This document shows, piece by piece, positions 1 to 10,339 of a stretch of DNA of 21,375 nt. The DNA is from Periconia sp. R9002 (taxonomy: Eukaryota; Ascomycota; Dothideomycetes; Pleosporales; Periconiaceae), in the NCBI GenBank assembly GCA_023627715.1, contig JAMAHW010000221.1, positions 1-21,375 on the forward strand, in the 5' to 3' direction. The stretch's first letter is position 1, and each line of letters starts with the position of its first letter. Both the position numbers and the translations under genes were made by a program. Below the pieces are notes generated by a model, which did no database searches, was not told the origin of the DNA, and saw only the letters and a program-made list of their open reading frames with translations.

Positions 1-880
1 TTTATTTTTAAATACACTTTATCCCCCTTTTTTAGCTAAGGTGCCGTTTTTCTTTTCTTATTAATATATAAAATTTATCGCTATTAAGCTTATCGTAACG
101 TTTCTTATAAACGTTTATATATCTTTTATATTTTTTTCGTGTCGCGCATCACTTTTTCTAACTATATATATAGTAGATTTCTTTTAAAGAGATTTGGGTA
201 TTTCCCGTAGTATAGGTAGAATAGTAATTCTCCTGTCGCTTCTAATTTGCTGTTATTAAATACTATTTACGCTATAGGTAGTAATAAAACCTAATTGTTT
301 TGCCAGTTGTTATAGTATAATCTTAAGTAAGTTTTTAGCGTTCTATTTGTTCTTTCTATTTATCTATCTATTTCTAGATAAAATAATGTTAATAATTTTC
401 TTTATATTCTAATAGATGCTGTAAACGTATTCTAGTAGTTAGAAGTAAATAGCTTATCCCTATTACTAACAATTATTTTTAGTATACCGTAATGTCTAAA
501 GATTCGATTTTTTATAATTTCTCTAAGCTGCGTTACTAAGAAATTCTTCCTAAATAGTATAAACTCAGCGTATTTAATTTATCTATAAATTACGTTACAA
601 ATAGCGTTGTACTAAAATCCTATAACAGAATCTTTAGATTCTAGTAGGTCCGTAATAAAGTCTATTGTAATGTCCTTCTATAGCTTATTTAGTATCAGTA
701 TAGGTTGCGACTTACTATAGGGTGTATATATAGCGTATTTGTTTTATTAGCATAATATGCACTTATTAATATAGTTCTTAACCTTTTTTCGTATATTGCT
801 AAATCTATAATTCCGTTAGATTAGTTCTATTGTTCTAGCAACTCTAGGATATCTATACACTAGGTTATTATAGTGTTACT
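1..880 (-). pseudogene. integrase of element 1, C-terminus cut by the window edge
   Basis: In minus-strand order: the zinc-binding region (about 735-865) reads YPRVARTIELI and VKNYINKCILC; the catalytic core begins at KDITIDFIT, with the first Asp codon intact at 660-662; the second core Asp is now Asn in VSNRDKL (462-464, a C to T change in a CpA context on the plus strand). Later come a VLLLPIA string and YYGKYPNLF (about 190-310). The frame is still open into LKKGDKVYL at 5-35, the start of the C-terminal GPY/F region, so the gene continues past base 1. A chromodomain cannot be judged. Confidence 0.88.
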
Positions 881-1059
881 AAATAATAATTTTTTATAAT
901 TTATTTAGTATACTTACTGCAACTTTTATTATTATATAGATTTCCTTAGAAGGTCCTAGCAATCCGTCTTTGTTAACTTATAGGATTAGGAATTCCTCAT
1001 TCGTCTTTATTCTAATAACGTTATATCTTTAGCTAAGAGCGTTAGCTCTACTATTATCT

Positions 1060-1300
1060 TTTCTAGGCGTATAGATAATCTTAAACTTATATTGTCCTAG
1101 TAGTTCTAACTATTATACTTATCGTCGATTTAGCTTTTTTATTGTAGTAAAGTATGTTAGGTTTTTATAGTCTATAAAAATTATAAGCTCTAAGTAACTT
1201 TCTGCGTATACTCTCTAATATTTAAGTGCATTAACTATTACTAATAGTTTCTTATCGTGTACGTTGTATCGTTCTTCTAGCCCTAAGAACTTTTTTAAGT
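1060..1300 (-). pseudogene. RNase H domain of element 1
   Basis: The minus-strand reading contains RYNVHDKKLLVIV (about 1250-1290), IDYKNLTYFTT (about 1140-1195) and LELLGQYKFKIIYTPRK (about 1060-1110). These correspond to the family motifs Y-x-V-H-D-K-E-L-L, YTDHKNL-x-YF and L-x-x-Y-x-F-x-I-x-Y-x-P-G-K. The domain removes the RNA strand during reverse transcription. Changes such as His to Tyr and Gly to Arg are G:C to A:T transitions, as RIP makes. Confidence 0.88.
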
Positions 1301-1499
1301 AGTAGGCTACTAGGTGCTATTTCCTATTTCTTTCTTATAAAGCTACTACTCCTTCTATAAGGTTTAATACGTTGGTTTTAATCTTTAGAGGTTCTCCGCT
1401 TTAGAAAGTAATAAAGACTGGTTTTTTAATATATGCTCTCTTTAATGCTTTAAATACCTCTTATTAGCTCTTACTCTATTTCTATAACACTTCTTTACA

Positions 1500-2250
1500 C
1501 GTTAGTTTTAAGAGTAGTAATATAATTCTTACAAAGTTTCTTATAAACTATTAATTAAAGTTTATAAATCCTAGGAATAACTATACGTCTTTAACGTTCT
1601 TCAGTGTCTTCTATTCTTTAATTATCTAGATTTTCTTTTCACTAATTCGTACTCCGTTAATTCTTATAATATATCCTAAAAATTTAACCTCTTCTTTATA
1701 GAATTTACATTTTTTAGGCTTAAGCTCTATGCCGTAGTTTTTTAGTCTTCTAAGTACTTCTTATATATAGTGTATATGCTCTGCCTTGTTGTCTAAGTAG
1801 ATTAGTATATCGTCTAGGTATACGATTATAAAATTGTCTAAGCATTCTTATAGTGCGTTATTAATTATTGCTTAATATGTTACAAAAGCGTTAGTTAGGC
1901 TAAACGGCATTACTATATACTTAAAATATCTATATCTAGTTCTAAAGGCCGTCTTCTATTCTTCGCCCTTCTTTATCCTAATAAGGTTATACGCTCCTCT
2001 TAGGTTTAGTACCGTAAATATCTTTACGTAAGATAACTAATCTCATAGTTCTTAGATATTTAGTAATAGGTAGCGATTTTTTATTATAATCGCGTTTAGC
2101 TTATAGTAGTTAATATATAGCTATAGCGACCTATCTTTCTTTAGCGCGAACAGGACTAGGTATCCTACTAAGGATTTAGATTTACGTATAAATCTTTTTA
2201 CTAAGTTCTTATTAATGTATTTCTAGAGTACTTCTAATTCTTTCTCGGAT
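1500..2250 (-). pseudogene. reverse transcriptase domain of element 1
   Basis: The minus strand reads VLNLRGAYNLIRIKKGEE near 1960-2010 (RT motif A; the catalytic Asp of the usual LDL is now Asn at 2004-2006) and IIVYLDDIL at 1806-1829 (motif C; the catalytic YLDD at 1809-1820 is intact). This is the polymerase core of a Ty3/Gypsy pol. RNase H follows directly. Loss of the motif A Asp together with several stops means the enzyme is dead even though the YLDD box survives. Confidence 0.9.
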
Positions 2251-2896
2251 AATTAATATATTAGTTTAAATCCTAGTTATTTTCCTTCTTCTAGGTTGAT
2301 CGTGTAATCCTATAGTTAGTATTTTAGTAGCGCTCCAACTCCTTTCTTTTCTATAAACATTTCCGTAAAGTTACTATATTCTAAAGGTACCTTTTTTAGC
2401 ACTTCGTTTATTTTTTGTAGATTCTCTACTTTAGAATTAGGTCTTTTTTTAACCTTTTTACGGGGTGGTAACTATCCTATCTTAACTCTTACGGTATTAT
2501 TTATCGTCGTAGAGTTAAAGTCTCGTTTCTTAAGAACCTTCTAAGTTAAAGTAATCTATATAATTATCTCTTTATCTGCTAAGCTAGTGTAGCTTCGCGT
2601 AGGTATTCTAGTAACGCCTTTACTATTTTATAGTCGTTCTAGTTTAATTTAACGTGTCCTCTAATTAATCTGAGGATTATTATTAGTTAGCTAGGGTAGA
2701 CTAAGTACAATGTCGTAGGTGGCTATCCTAAAAACATTCAGTACTAACTCCTACTAATTTTCTAGAGTAATAATAATAGTTGTTAACACTTCGTAAGTAA
2801 TCCTCTCTATTAGGCTGTTAGCTATTCTTAGGTTGTACGGGATTTTTTTAAGAGTAGGTCGTAGTCTAGCTGCGCACGCTACTTTCGCTAAAATAC

Positions 2897-2938
2897 AGTT
2901 AATTTATAATCCTAAATCTACTAATACCTTAAGGCGAT
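2897..2938 (-). pseudogene. aspartic protease motif of element 1
   Basis: The minus-strand reading is KVLVDLGL, matching the retropepsin active-site pattern [LIV]-[VI]-D-[ST]-G-[AL]. The catalytic Asp codon is at 2916-2918. The expected Ser or Thr after it is now Leu, consistent with TCA to TTA by RIP. In the family this domain cleaves the Gag-Pol polyprotein. It lies between gag and RT as expected. Confidence 0.7.
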
Positions 2939-4549
2939 GCTTACTATTATTCTCCTTAAGTTGTATCGCGACTTTTAGTAATCCTATTATTCTAATACTA
3001 TAATATTCTTTAACAACGTATCGCTAAATCCTACTAATAGTACTATTAGTAATTCTAATTCTTAATTAACCTCTAAAAAAGACTTTTAGTTAAATCTATT
3101 TTTATGTTTAAGGAGGTTATACTTCTAGTAATCGTAGTTTATATAAACCTACTATTTATTATTTAAGTATACCCCATCTACTACAATGTTTCTCTACGCC
3201 TATTAGAGACTTATATATCCTAGGAAGTAGTTATTCGCTTTCTTGTCCTATAAATAGTAATTACAAACGTTGTTTACGTAATTAATCTACTTATACGTAT
3301 ACTTTTTATAAAATGGAAAGTAACTATTTTTTACTTTCGCGAAGTAGTGGTACTTATAGTAAGTGTAGGTATATACTATATAATACAAGGTCCTATGCTT
3401 AGAGTTACACTAATTATAGTCGTATTAAATAGTTTTGTATTCCCTACCTAAGGGTATATATATAACGTTAGTTTTCCCTTTATTAGCTAGTTGCTGTGTT
3501 TTTTTCTATAAAAGTTATACGCAGATTTTTTGCGCGTAAGAGTTCTTCTACATTTAGGGGGTTTCTTTATCTAAAGGGTGTAAATATAATTATCCTTATT
3601 TAAAGTATTAATCGTATGTTTTTAAGGTAATTATAAATACGTACTTAACTTTTCTATTAGTGTATTCGCAACAGCAAGTTTTCCGTCGTCCTCTAGTATC
3701 CTTAGGTTTATTATTTATTATTTTTCTGCGAATATTAATTTTATTATATTATACTAGCAGTACGTTATTCTCTACTATTAACTATTTATTAGCTTTGTCG
3801 CCGTCTCCTTCGTGGTCCTATAGTCTCTCTACTTAGGTTCTTAGGTGCGTATCTAGTAGGTAGTTCTCTTTGTTATACTTAAGGCTAACTATTTCTAGTG
3901 CCTTTCTTACATCTTCAGCTTCCTTCTCTTAGTAGGTGGAACTAGCGTACATAAGTGCGATAATCTCCTACGTCTTATCATTATTATTAAACTGCTCAGA
4001 GTCTAACTCTATAATATTAATATAATAGGTAACTTTATTCTTTTACTTACAATTCCTAGCATAGTATTTTTTCTTATAATAATTATAGTATTCTACGTCC
4101 TTTTTACCTATACGCTTTCTATTATCTACCTTCTTATCCTACTTTTCTATACTGTTAAAGTGTATAGCTTTAGGTCTATTAGAAGTATAGTGTCCTACTA
4201 TATAGATAGTTCTTATAGTTTAAACGTAGTTGCGCTTCTTACCCTATATAGGTAAGTAGCAGTAGTTTTTCCTCCTAAACTTCTAGTTATATAGTTAATT
4301 TTCTAGGTCTAACTTATAGAGTTCGTTATCGATCTTAATAGTTTCTTTAATTAATTCATTAAGGGTAATTATATCAGCTCTACTACGTCTAAGTTCTTTA
4401 TAGACTTATAGCTTAAGCCCCTATTAATATATACGTTAGAGTAACTTATTATTCTACTTAATTTGTGCTATAAGTTATTAAAATTAGCTAGTATAGTCGG
4501 CGGCGGACGTTATTTATTTTAACTATTAGATATTACGTTTAGCAATAGG

Positions 4550-4870
4550 TTTCTAGACTAGTTACCTAAAAACTTCGCAAACCTTTACTTTAAATTTATC
4601 CTAGTCTTTAAATATATGCGCGTTATTAGTATTTTTAATATTACTATCTATATAACGTTAGATATAAGGCGAAACCTACTTAAAGGCTTTACTCCTTATT
4701 AAGGTAGTAATAAGTATTACTTTATTAGCTTCTATAATATAGTCGTTTATATAGAAGTAGAGATCGCATTAGAGTAGCTAATCTTCTAGTTCCTTTTAGT
4801 TGCTGTGGTAGAGCGGAAGTTTCTTAACGTCGCCATATTAACTAAAGTCTTAGTTAGGAGTAAAGGTTAT
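4550..4870 (-). pseudogene. gag capsid region of element 1 (RIP-degraded)
   Basis: The minus-strand reading gives a Ty3-type capsid segment: KLPLYHSN at its start, then stretches such as KVILITTLIRSKAFK and DKFKVKVCEVF, with TAA or TAG at Gln and Trp positions. In the family this protein forms the virus-like particle. No start codon is evident; the reading runs up to about 4900, close to a candidate LTR edge at 4941. Between here and the protease (about 3060-4500) the minus strand should hold the gag tail and the zinc knuckle. A GHYTSN-like string near 4180 could be half of a knuckle, but I cannot place its cysteines. Confidence 0.75.
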
Positions 4871-4940
4871 ATCTATATCTTTACTTATCTTAAAATAGTA
4901 ATTAAAATATTAAAGATAGCTAGTAGAGGGATCGTTATAT

Positions 4941-5430
4941 TGTAAACTAATATTAGACTAGTACCTTAGAGGTTTATTTAAAGAGTATAAGTAAAGTAGA
5001 TATAGAGAGTAAGTCTGTAGAGTAAACTAAAGGTAGATTATATCTATAAACTTAGGTTAATTATAATAATCTAAGAGGAATATTATTCTTAATTATATAC
5101 TTACTATCTACTTATAGTGTATCCTTCCCTTACTCTTCGTTAAGTGAGCTTACTCACCGTCCTTACTATAAGTCGTATAAGTTAGTCACGTGTGTAGCTA
5201 ATACTAAGCCTAGACTTACTAGTAGCCTTATAAAGAAAGTTACGTAACTTTCCTAACTAAGAGTGTAGGGTTAATTGTGGTTCCCCTTAGGTTGCGTCGG
5301 CGCGTAATTATTATTAGCTTATAATTACTTCCTTGTTCGTAATAATAGATTTCTCTTAGCTTACTAGTAGCTAGCGTAGCGCTACCTATCTTAAAATAGA
5401 TAACTATTATTTCCTTATCTTTATTTTTAG
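4941..5430 (-). repeat. Possible 5' LTR / leader of element 1, boundaries uncertain
   Basis: The element 1 gag reading fades at about 4900, and a TGTAAAC start occurs at 4941 (plus orientation), a plausible LTR edge. The stretch is non-coding in appearance and contains a perfect 18-bp palindrome at 5235-5252. The partner LTR is outside the window, so neither the right boundary (set arbitrarily near 5430) nor the identity can be tested here. Confidence 0.3.
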
Positions 5431-6093
5431 TAGAAAAGAATTTATCTTTATCTTTAGAAAACGTTATAAAGTAGCGTAGAAGTAGCTTAGTAGGAAGCTT
5501 AGAAAGAATATCTCTAAAGATAACCTTTATATAACGTATTACTATAGGAACGTTTTTAGCTTTAGGCTAATATAAAAAGTTAGAATAAAAATAGTCTAGA
5601 CTAGATTAGAGAGGACTTACTAATCTATACTTACTCTAGGAGGCTATATAGCTAAGGTAAAAGTATCTATTAGCGTACTAACTACTAAAAATTATAGTAG
5701 AGGATTATAGAATATAAATATAAGGAATATAACTAGAGATCTCTTTCTAAGTTTTAGTAGCTAACTTCTTACCCTAATTAGCAACCTAACCTATATAAGG
5801 ACTATATATAAGGAGAACAAAAACTATATAATTAGTAAAAACTCCCTTTTAAGCCTTTATAAAGTAGGTATCTATAATTTTAATCCTAAAGATAAAGCTA
5901 GCTCTAGTATTTATACTTAGAAAGACTAATATCTAAGTTTTAGAAGCTATCTTAACTAAGAGAGGCCTAGTCTAAGCTAGAAAATAAAAGGAGTATAGTT
6001 ATAAGCGTTAGAAGTAGGCGTATAAGGCATAGAGTGCGAAGAAGTAAGAGTATTAGAAAGGGTAATTAAGGGCGGTGATAGTAAGGTAGTTAG
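5431..6093 (+). pseudogene. Unassigned plus-strand coding relic
   Basis: Several plus-strand frames between about 5560 and 6090 have stops mostly at TAA or TAG and otherwise read like protein. One contains KVGIYNFNPKDKAS (about 5865-5905). Another, just before element 2, is a Lys/Gln-rich basic stretch with AYKA and LRAVIVR. The G-[IL]-x-x-F-N-P pattern followed by a basic tail loosely recalls C-termini of fungal pogo/Fot-type transposases, but I cannot confirm this and no DDE motif is visible. The region ends exactly at the LTR of element 2 (6094), so it may be a transposon that element 2 interrupted. Confidence 0.3.
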
Positions 6094-6553
6094 TGTTAGG
6101 TTTCTACTTAGGCCTTAAAGTAGAATACTAGGTAGTACGTAAGAGGAGTAAATAGAAGTATAATATTATAGGATAAAAGTAAGGTATATAACTATTAATA
6201 AGCATAATATAATAAATTCTAAATAGTAGATATTAAAAGTAGAATAGCTCTTTAGTTAAAAGATTAAATTAATAATAAAGACTTATCTAAAGAGTGTAAT
6301 ATATACTTACTATATACTAATAAAATTCCTAAGCTCTATAGCTCTATAGTAATAGAGTTATAGAAATAGCTCTATATCTCTATAGTTATAGAGCTATAAA
6401 AACGTTACGTAACCTTCTTATTACGTATCTATATTATAGTCTACTTTAGGTTTAAGATTCTAATCTTTATTTATATAGTGCTACTTATAGTAATTATTAA
6501 AATTATACTTACTATAAGTGCTAAGAGTAATTCTATAAGGTATAGCTGTAATA
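6094..6553 (-). repeat. 3' LTR of element 2
   Basis: This matches the split right copy (12652-12716 plus 18819-19238) almost throughout, with scattered transitions and one indel-rich patch near 6325-6400. In plus orientation it starts TGTTAG and ends TAATA, presumably from TAACA, giving the usual TG...CA ends. The patch near 6330-6400 is rich in short inverted copies of GCTCTATAG and could fold into hairpins; it is the part that differs most between the two LTRs. Confidence 0.88.
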
Positions 6554-6567
6554 CTATCCCCCTCTTT
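6554..6567 (-). other. Polypurine tract of element 2
   Basis: The minus strand reads AAAGAGGGGGATAG directly upstream of the 3' LTR. In LTR retroelements such a tract primes plus-strand DNA synthesis. Its position fixes the orientation of element 2 and the edge of its LTR. Confidence 0.8.
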
Positions 6568-6929
6568 ATACTTAGTTTCTACGTTTATCTATTCTAGAGA
6601 TTAGGGTATAATAGTACTATAGCCCTACGTGTCTATTTCTAAGGTATTATTATTTATTATAGTTCCTCCTACTATCTTTTTAAAAGTTAGGTCTTATATT
6701 TTACTTACTAATAAAATACTTTATCGTAGAACTAAGATACTTCTTTATTCTTATTATTCTTAGTTAGGTTTATCCTATATTATTTTTTCTAAAGATAGTA
6801 AATTCTATAAGGTATACGTTTATACTAATATACGTAGTTCTTATTAAGCTACTAACGTTTTGCTATTAAAAAGTTAGTCTATTCCTAAAAATATAATATA
6901 TATATTTTAACTAACTACTATTAGTAAGA

Positions 6930-7229
6930 TCTATTAACTATATAAAAAATAAAATTTAACGTTAGCTTAATAAAGCTTATAAAGCGTAGGAGAAGCTTCT
7001 AGATAAGCTAGTAAAGGCTTATATAAAAATTTAGCGTCTTAAAAAGTAATAGGCGTTTCTTAAAAAAAAGTTAATTACTTATTCTTACGCTTTAAAGGTA
7101 GAACTAGATAAAAAGAAGGCTAAGCTTTAGTAGACTAGTTAGTAGGTAGATCTAGAGCTATTCTTTAATTAAGATGTTACTACTAACGCTACTACTAGTA
7201 GCGCTCTTCTTAATTTATAGCTAAGTAAA
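6930..7229 (+). pseudogene. Antisense coding relic in the 3' region of element 2
   Basis: On the plus strand, opposite to pol and between the chromodomain and the 3' LTR, one frame reads as a charged, probably coiled-coil protein: LNKAYKA, EKLLDKLVKAYIKI, AFLKKKLITYSYALKVELDKKKAKL, then VDLELFFN and a Thr/Ser-rich end. Stops are confined to TAA and TAG at likely Gln or Trp sites. I do not recognise the protein. It could be an extra antisense ORF of this retroelement lineage or a small unrelated insertion. The roughly 370 bases to its left (6568-6930) show nothing I can assign. Confidence 0.45.
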
Positions 7230-7289
7230 AATTTTATATTATTTCTTAGTTTTCTTTATTTAATAGGGTAGACTAAAAATCCTTTAACT

Positions 7290-8520
7290 TCTTAAAGTAG
7301 CTAAGGCTATCTTCTAGTTCTTATAAATTTTTCTATAGTTTTCTTTTCTTATTAGTACCTATCTACTTAACTAGGTAGTAGTTTCTTCTATTTTAAACTT
7401 AGTATCTAATAATTTTATTAACGTTCTATTATTTATCTTATTCTCTATAAGTATTAGACTTATACACCACTAGTTTAGTATTCTAAGGTACTTTTTCTAA
7501 AAGTAAGACGTAGAATACTAAGTAAATTCCTATATTTTTTAGTAGTTCTAATCTATATATAACTAGCATAATTTATTTAATAATTTTATATAGGCTAATT
7601 TTTACGTAATTAAATTTTAGGCTAGGCTATTTACTTTTAATATTTTAGCGTCTTAACTATACTTTTTCCCCTTTTTTAAAATTAGGTCCTTCTTTATAGT
7701 GCTAATTATAGTACTTCCCTATTTATTTATTAAAGAATTTAGCGTCTAGTTATAACTAACTATAGATTTCTTTAATTCTCTCTACAAATTTCTCGCTATT
7801 TACTATTTAAGTATATACGTATTTAGGTAGATTATATACGTTTAGGTTAAATCTATAGTTTATAAAAAATAGTATAATTCCTATTACTATATTTTTTAAA
7901 CTATTATACGCTAACTAGGCTATTAGCAATAGTGCTACCTAGTTATTCTAATTATAGTTAAAGTAATATCTTAAGTATTACTTAACTATCTAGTTTATTT
8001 ATTCTAATTATCTATCTACCTATAGATAATAGGCCGTTATTATACTATATTTAACTCCTAGTATAGCTATAATTATACTCTATAGCTTTAAATTAAATCG
8101 CTTATCTTAGTCTATAATAATTTTATCTAGAACACTATATTTACTAATTACTATATTAATAATCTTATATACTACTACTTCCGTTCCACTCTTTTTAGTA
8201 TATAGCTTAAAGTAGGTGTATTTAGTTAATTTATTAATAATAGTTATTATTCTATTATACTTAACCTTAGTTACAGGATCCCTTAACTTTAGTAAATACG
8301 TAATAAAGTTAATTATAATCGTCCCCTATAGTTATTTAGGTATCTCTACTAGTTATAGCGTTCCGTATAGTATATACTTATTATACTTATTTCTATAGTA
8401 ATCTTTACAGTCTCTAAAAACTTCTATTACTATTATTCTTACCTTAGGTATATAGTATCTTCTTAGTAGTCTTTCTAAGGTTTTCTTAATCCCTTAGTAG
8501 CTATATATTAGTAGTTTATA
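7290..8520 (-). pseudogene. Integrase with chromodomain, element 2
   Basis: On the minus strand the zinc-binding part (about 8405-8520) reads GIKKTLERLLRRYYIPKVR. The core begins TIIINFIT, where the first catalytic Asp of DFIT is now Asn at 8308-8310. The C-terminal region (about 7460-7620) reads LELLKNIGIYLVFYVLLLEKVP, matching the family's LELP-x-x-x-x-IHPVFHVSLLE. After it, LLDTKFKIEE and the degraded segment LSR*VLIRKENYRKIYKN (about 7300-7430) fit a chromodomain (Y-L-V-x-W ... W-E-P-x-x-N-L) whose aromatic cage has lost its Trp codons. Chromodomain integrases target insertion to heterochromatin, consistent with this repeat block. All changes are RIP-like transitions. Confidence 0.85.
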
Positions 8521-8879
8521 GAATTATTATATAAATTCCCTCTATACTTTTATTAGAATATAGATCTTATTATACTTTATATAAAATCTATCTTAGATAT
8601 CTTCTTATAGCTATTTAAGATATTCTTTAGTAGCTTCTTACTTAATCTATTTATCTAGTTCGTTACTTCCTTACTTAGAGTTAGCTGCTACCTTATTTAG
8701 AATAAAGTTTCCTTATTTATTCTTAACTAGTATTATTCCTATTACTTTAATTTCTAATTCTAAATCTAGGCGTCTACTTAAAGTATCTACTAATTAATTC
8801 TCTACCTTTTTAATATAAATAATTTTAAAATTAAATATAGATAGGAATTCCTACTATTTAGTATATTATTATCCTAGGT

Positions 8880-9010
8880 CTTTATTTATTATAAATTCTA
8901 TAAGGTTTTTATAGTTTATATAAACCTTAGTCCTATATTTTACTCTTTAGAGATATACTCTCTACTACTTAAAAGCTTTATATATTACTAATATTTCCTT
9001 ATTATAAATA
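8880..9010 (-). pseudogene. RNase H segment of element 2
   Basis: The minus strand reads NKEILVIYKAFK, then RVKYRTKVYINYKNLIEFI. This corresponds to the family strings DKELLAIVKAFK and V-Y-T-D-H-K-N-L-x-x-F. Asp to Asn and His to Tyr replacements remove active-site residues. It lies directly downstream of RT in the coding direction. Confidence 0.82.
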
Positions 9011-9499
9011 GGGTAGTTAAGTTCTAACAGCCCTATCTATTTCGAGAAATACTTAACTAAATATTTATACCCCTCTATTAGGTTAATCTATAGTAAAGCA
9101 ATACTATATATAGAATTAGATATATCTATTCTAATAATTTCTAGCTAGTCTAGGTTAAATATTCTTAAGATTAGCTATTCTATAAATCTTTTCTTAATCT
9201 TATTAAATAATCTCTAGTATTCTTCTATCTATTTAAAAGGTATATCTTTCTTTATAAGTTATATAATAGGTTCTATAAGTTTTAACTATTTAACTATAAA
9301 CTTCCTATAAAAGTTCGCTAGTCTATTAAATTTCTAGATATTAATAACGTTCTTTAGTATAGGCTATTCTCTAATTTATTTAATCTTATTTAGGTTAATT
9401 CCTAATCTCCCTAGTTCTACTATAAATCCTAGAAAATTAGTTTTCTTAGTATAGAATTTATATTTCCTTATTTTTAGGAATAGGTAATTCTCCGTAAGT

Positions 9500-10000
9500 C
9501 TCTTTAGGACTTTATATATATATTATATATATTCCTCTTTAGTTTTTAAGAATATTAGAATATTATCTAGATATATAAATATAAAAACGTCTAAATACTC
9601 TCTAAGCACTATATTAATTCTATTTTAGAATACTATAGATATATTAGTAAGTCTAAATAGTATAACTTAGTATTTATATAGTCTATATTAGGTTCTAAAA
9701 GCTGTTTTCTACTTATAGCTTTCCTTAATTCTAATCTAGTAATATACGTTAGTAACGTTTAACTTTATAAATATTATAGCTTTCCTTATCTAGTTCTAGA
9801 GGTTTACTATTAATAGTAAAGGGTACTAATTTTTCTTAGTAATAGCGTTTATCTTCCTATAGTCTATATATAGTTATTTCTTAGTAGTCCCCTTTTTATC
9901 TATAAATATTGTTCTATATAATACTAGTAACTTTAATAGTCTAATCTATCTTTTTCTAAGTACTAAATTAACGTACTTTCTTTTAATTTATAATTCTTTC
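9500..10000 (-). pseudogene. Reverse transcriptase of element 2
   Basis: The minus strand reads EYLDVFIFIYLDNILIF, the motif C region of a Ty3/Gypsy RT. The box YLDD has become YLDN: the Asn codon at 9562-9564 arises from a C to T change in a CpA context on the plus strand, a textbook RIP mutation. Upstream motifs (about 9650-9990) are recognisable only in outline because stops are dense. The domain sits between protease (about 10320) and RNase H (about 8950). Confidence 0.85.
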
Positions 10001-10318
10001 TCTAATTTTTAGTAAATAGGTCCTTATCTAGTAGTTTTACCTTCTTCTAGTTTAATCTTAATATCCTATAGTTTATATTCTAGAAGGTAACCTTTAGGTT
10101 CTTAGAGTAGCTTTTCCTATTTCTTATATTTTTCTAGGAATTTCCTAATATAGGTTTTAATATTTACTTAGAGTTATTCATATTAATAGCTAATTTTCTC
10201 TATCTACTAGTTAATATTAGGGTTTATTACTTTTAGCTATAGTATTCCTAAGATAATATCTTACTTATTATTAATCTATATTATATCTATAACTATATTA
10301 TAAAGCTAGAGTCCTTCT

Positions 10319-10339
10319 AATACTAGTATTAATAGCTTT
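10319..10339 (-). pseudogene. Probable aspartic protease active site of element 2
   Basis: The minus strand reads KAINTSI, which fits A-[IL]-D-T-G-[AI] after Asp to Asn and Gly to Ser changes, both G to A transitions. It lies between the zinc knuckle and RT as expected. The motif is short and degraded, so the call rests mainly on position. Confidence 0.5.

Larger units (their letters stand above)
1..4940 (-). mobile_element. Ty3/Gypsy LTR retrotransposon relic (element 1), 3' end outside the window
   Basis: On the minus strand the domains follow the Ty3/Gypsy order: gag (about 4550-4870), aspartic protease (about 2900-2940), reverse transcriptase (about 1500-2250), RNase H (about 1060-1300) and integrase (1 to about 880). 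The left window edge falls inside the integrase C-terminal domain, so the rest of pol and the 3' LTR are missing. Many Gln and Trp positions are now TAA or TAG, as RIP produces. Decay is milder than in the other two retroelements here: the RT YLDD box and the first integrase Asp are intact. No transposition is possible from this copy. The element was identified from motifs read by eye. Confidence 0.9.

Noticed and set aside
17..35. A purine-rich run on the minus strand (AAAAAAGGGGGATAAAG) that looks like a polypurine tract next to a 3' LTR
   Set aside because: In the integrase frame it reads LKKGDKVYL, the conserved start of the C-terminal domain, so it is coding and element 1 continues past the window edge.
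4160..4240. Zinc knuckle in element 1 gag (GHYTSN-like string)
   Set aside because: The His and following residues fit, but the Cys positions cannot be explained by single transitions, so it is not listed as a feature.
8216..8398. A 60-codon open frame on the plus strand
   Set aside because: It lies antisense to the element 2 integrase, reads as low-complexity Leu/Ile/Tyr, and has no ribosomal or family context. It is a by-product of AT-rich composition.
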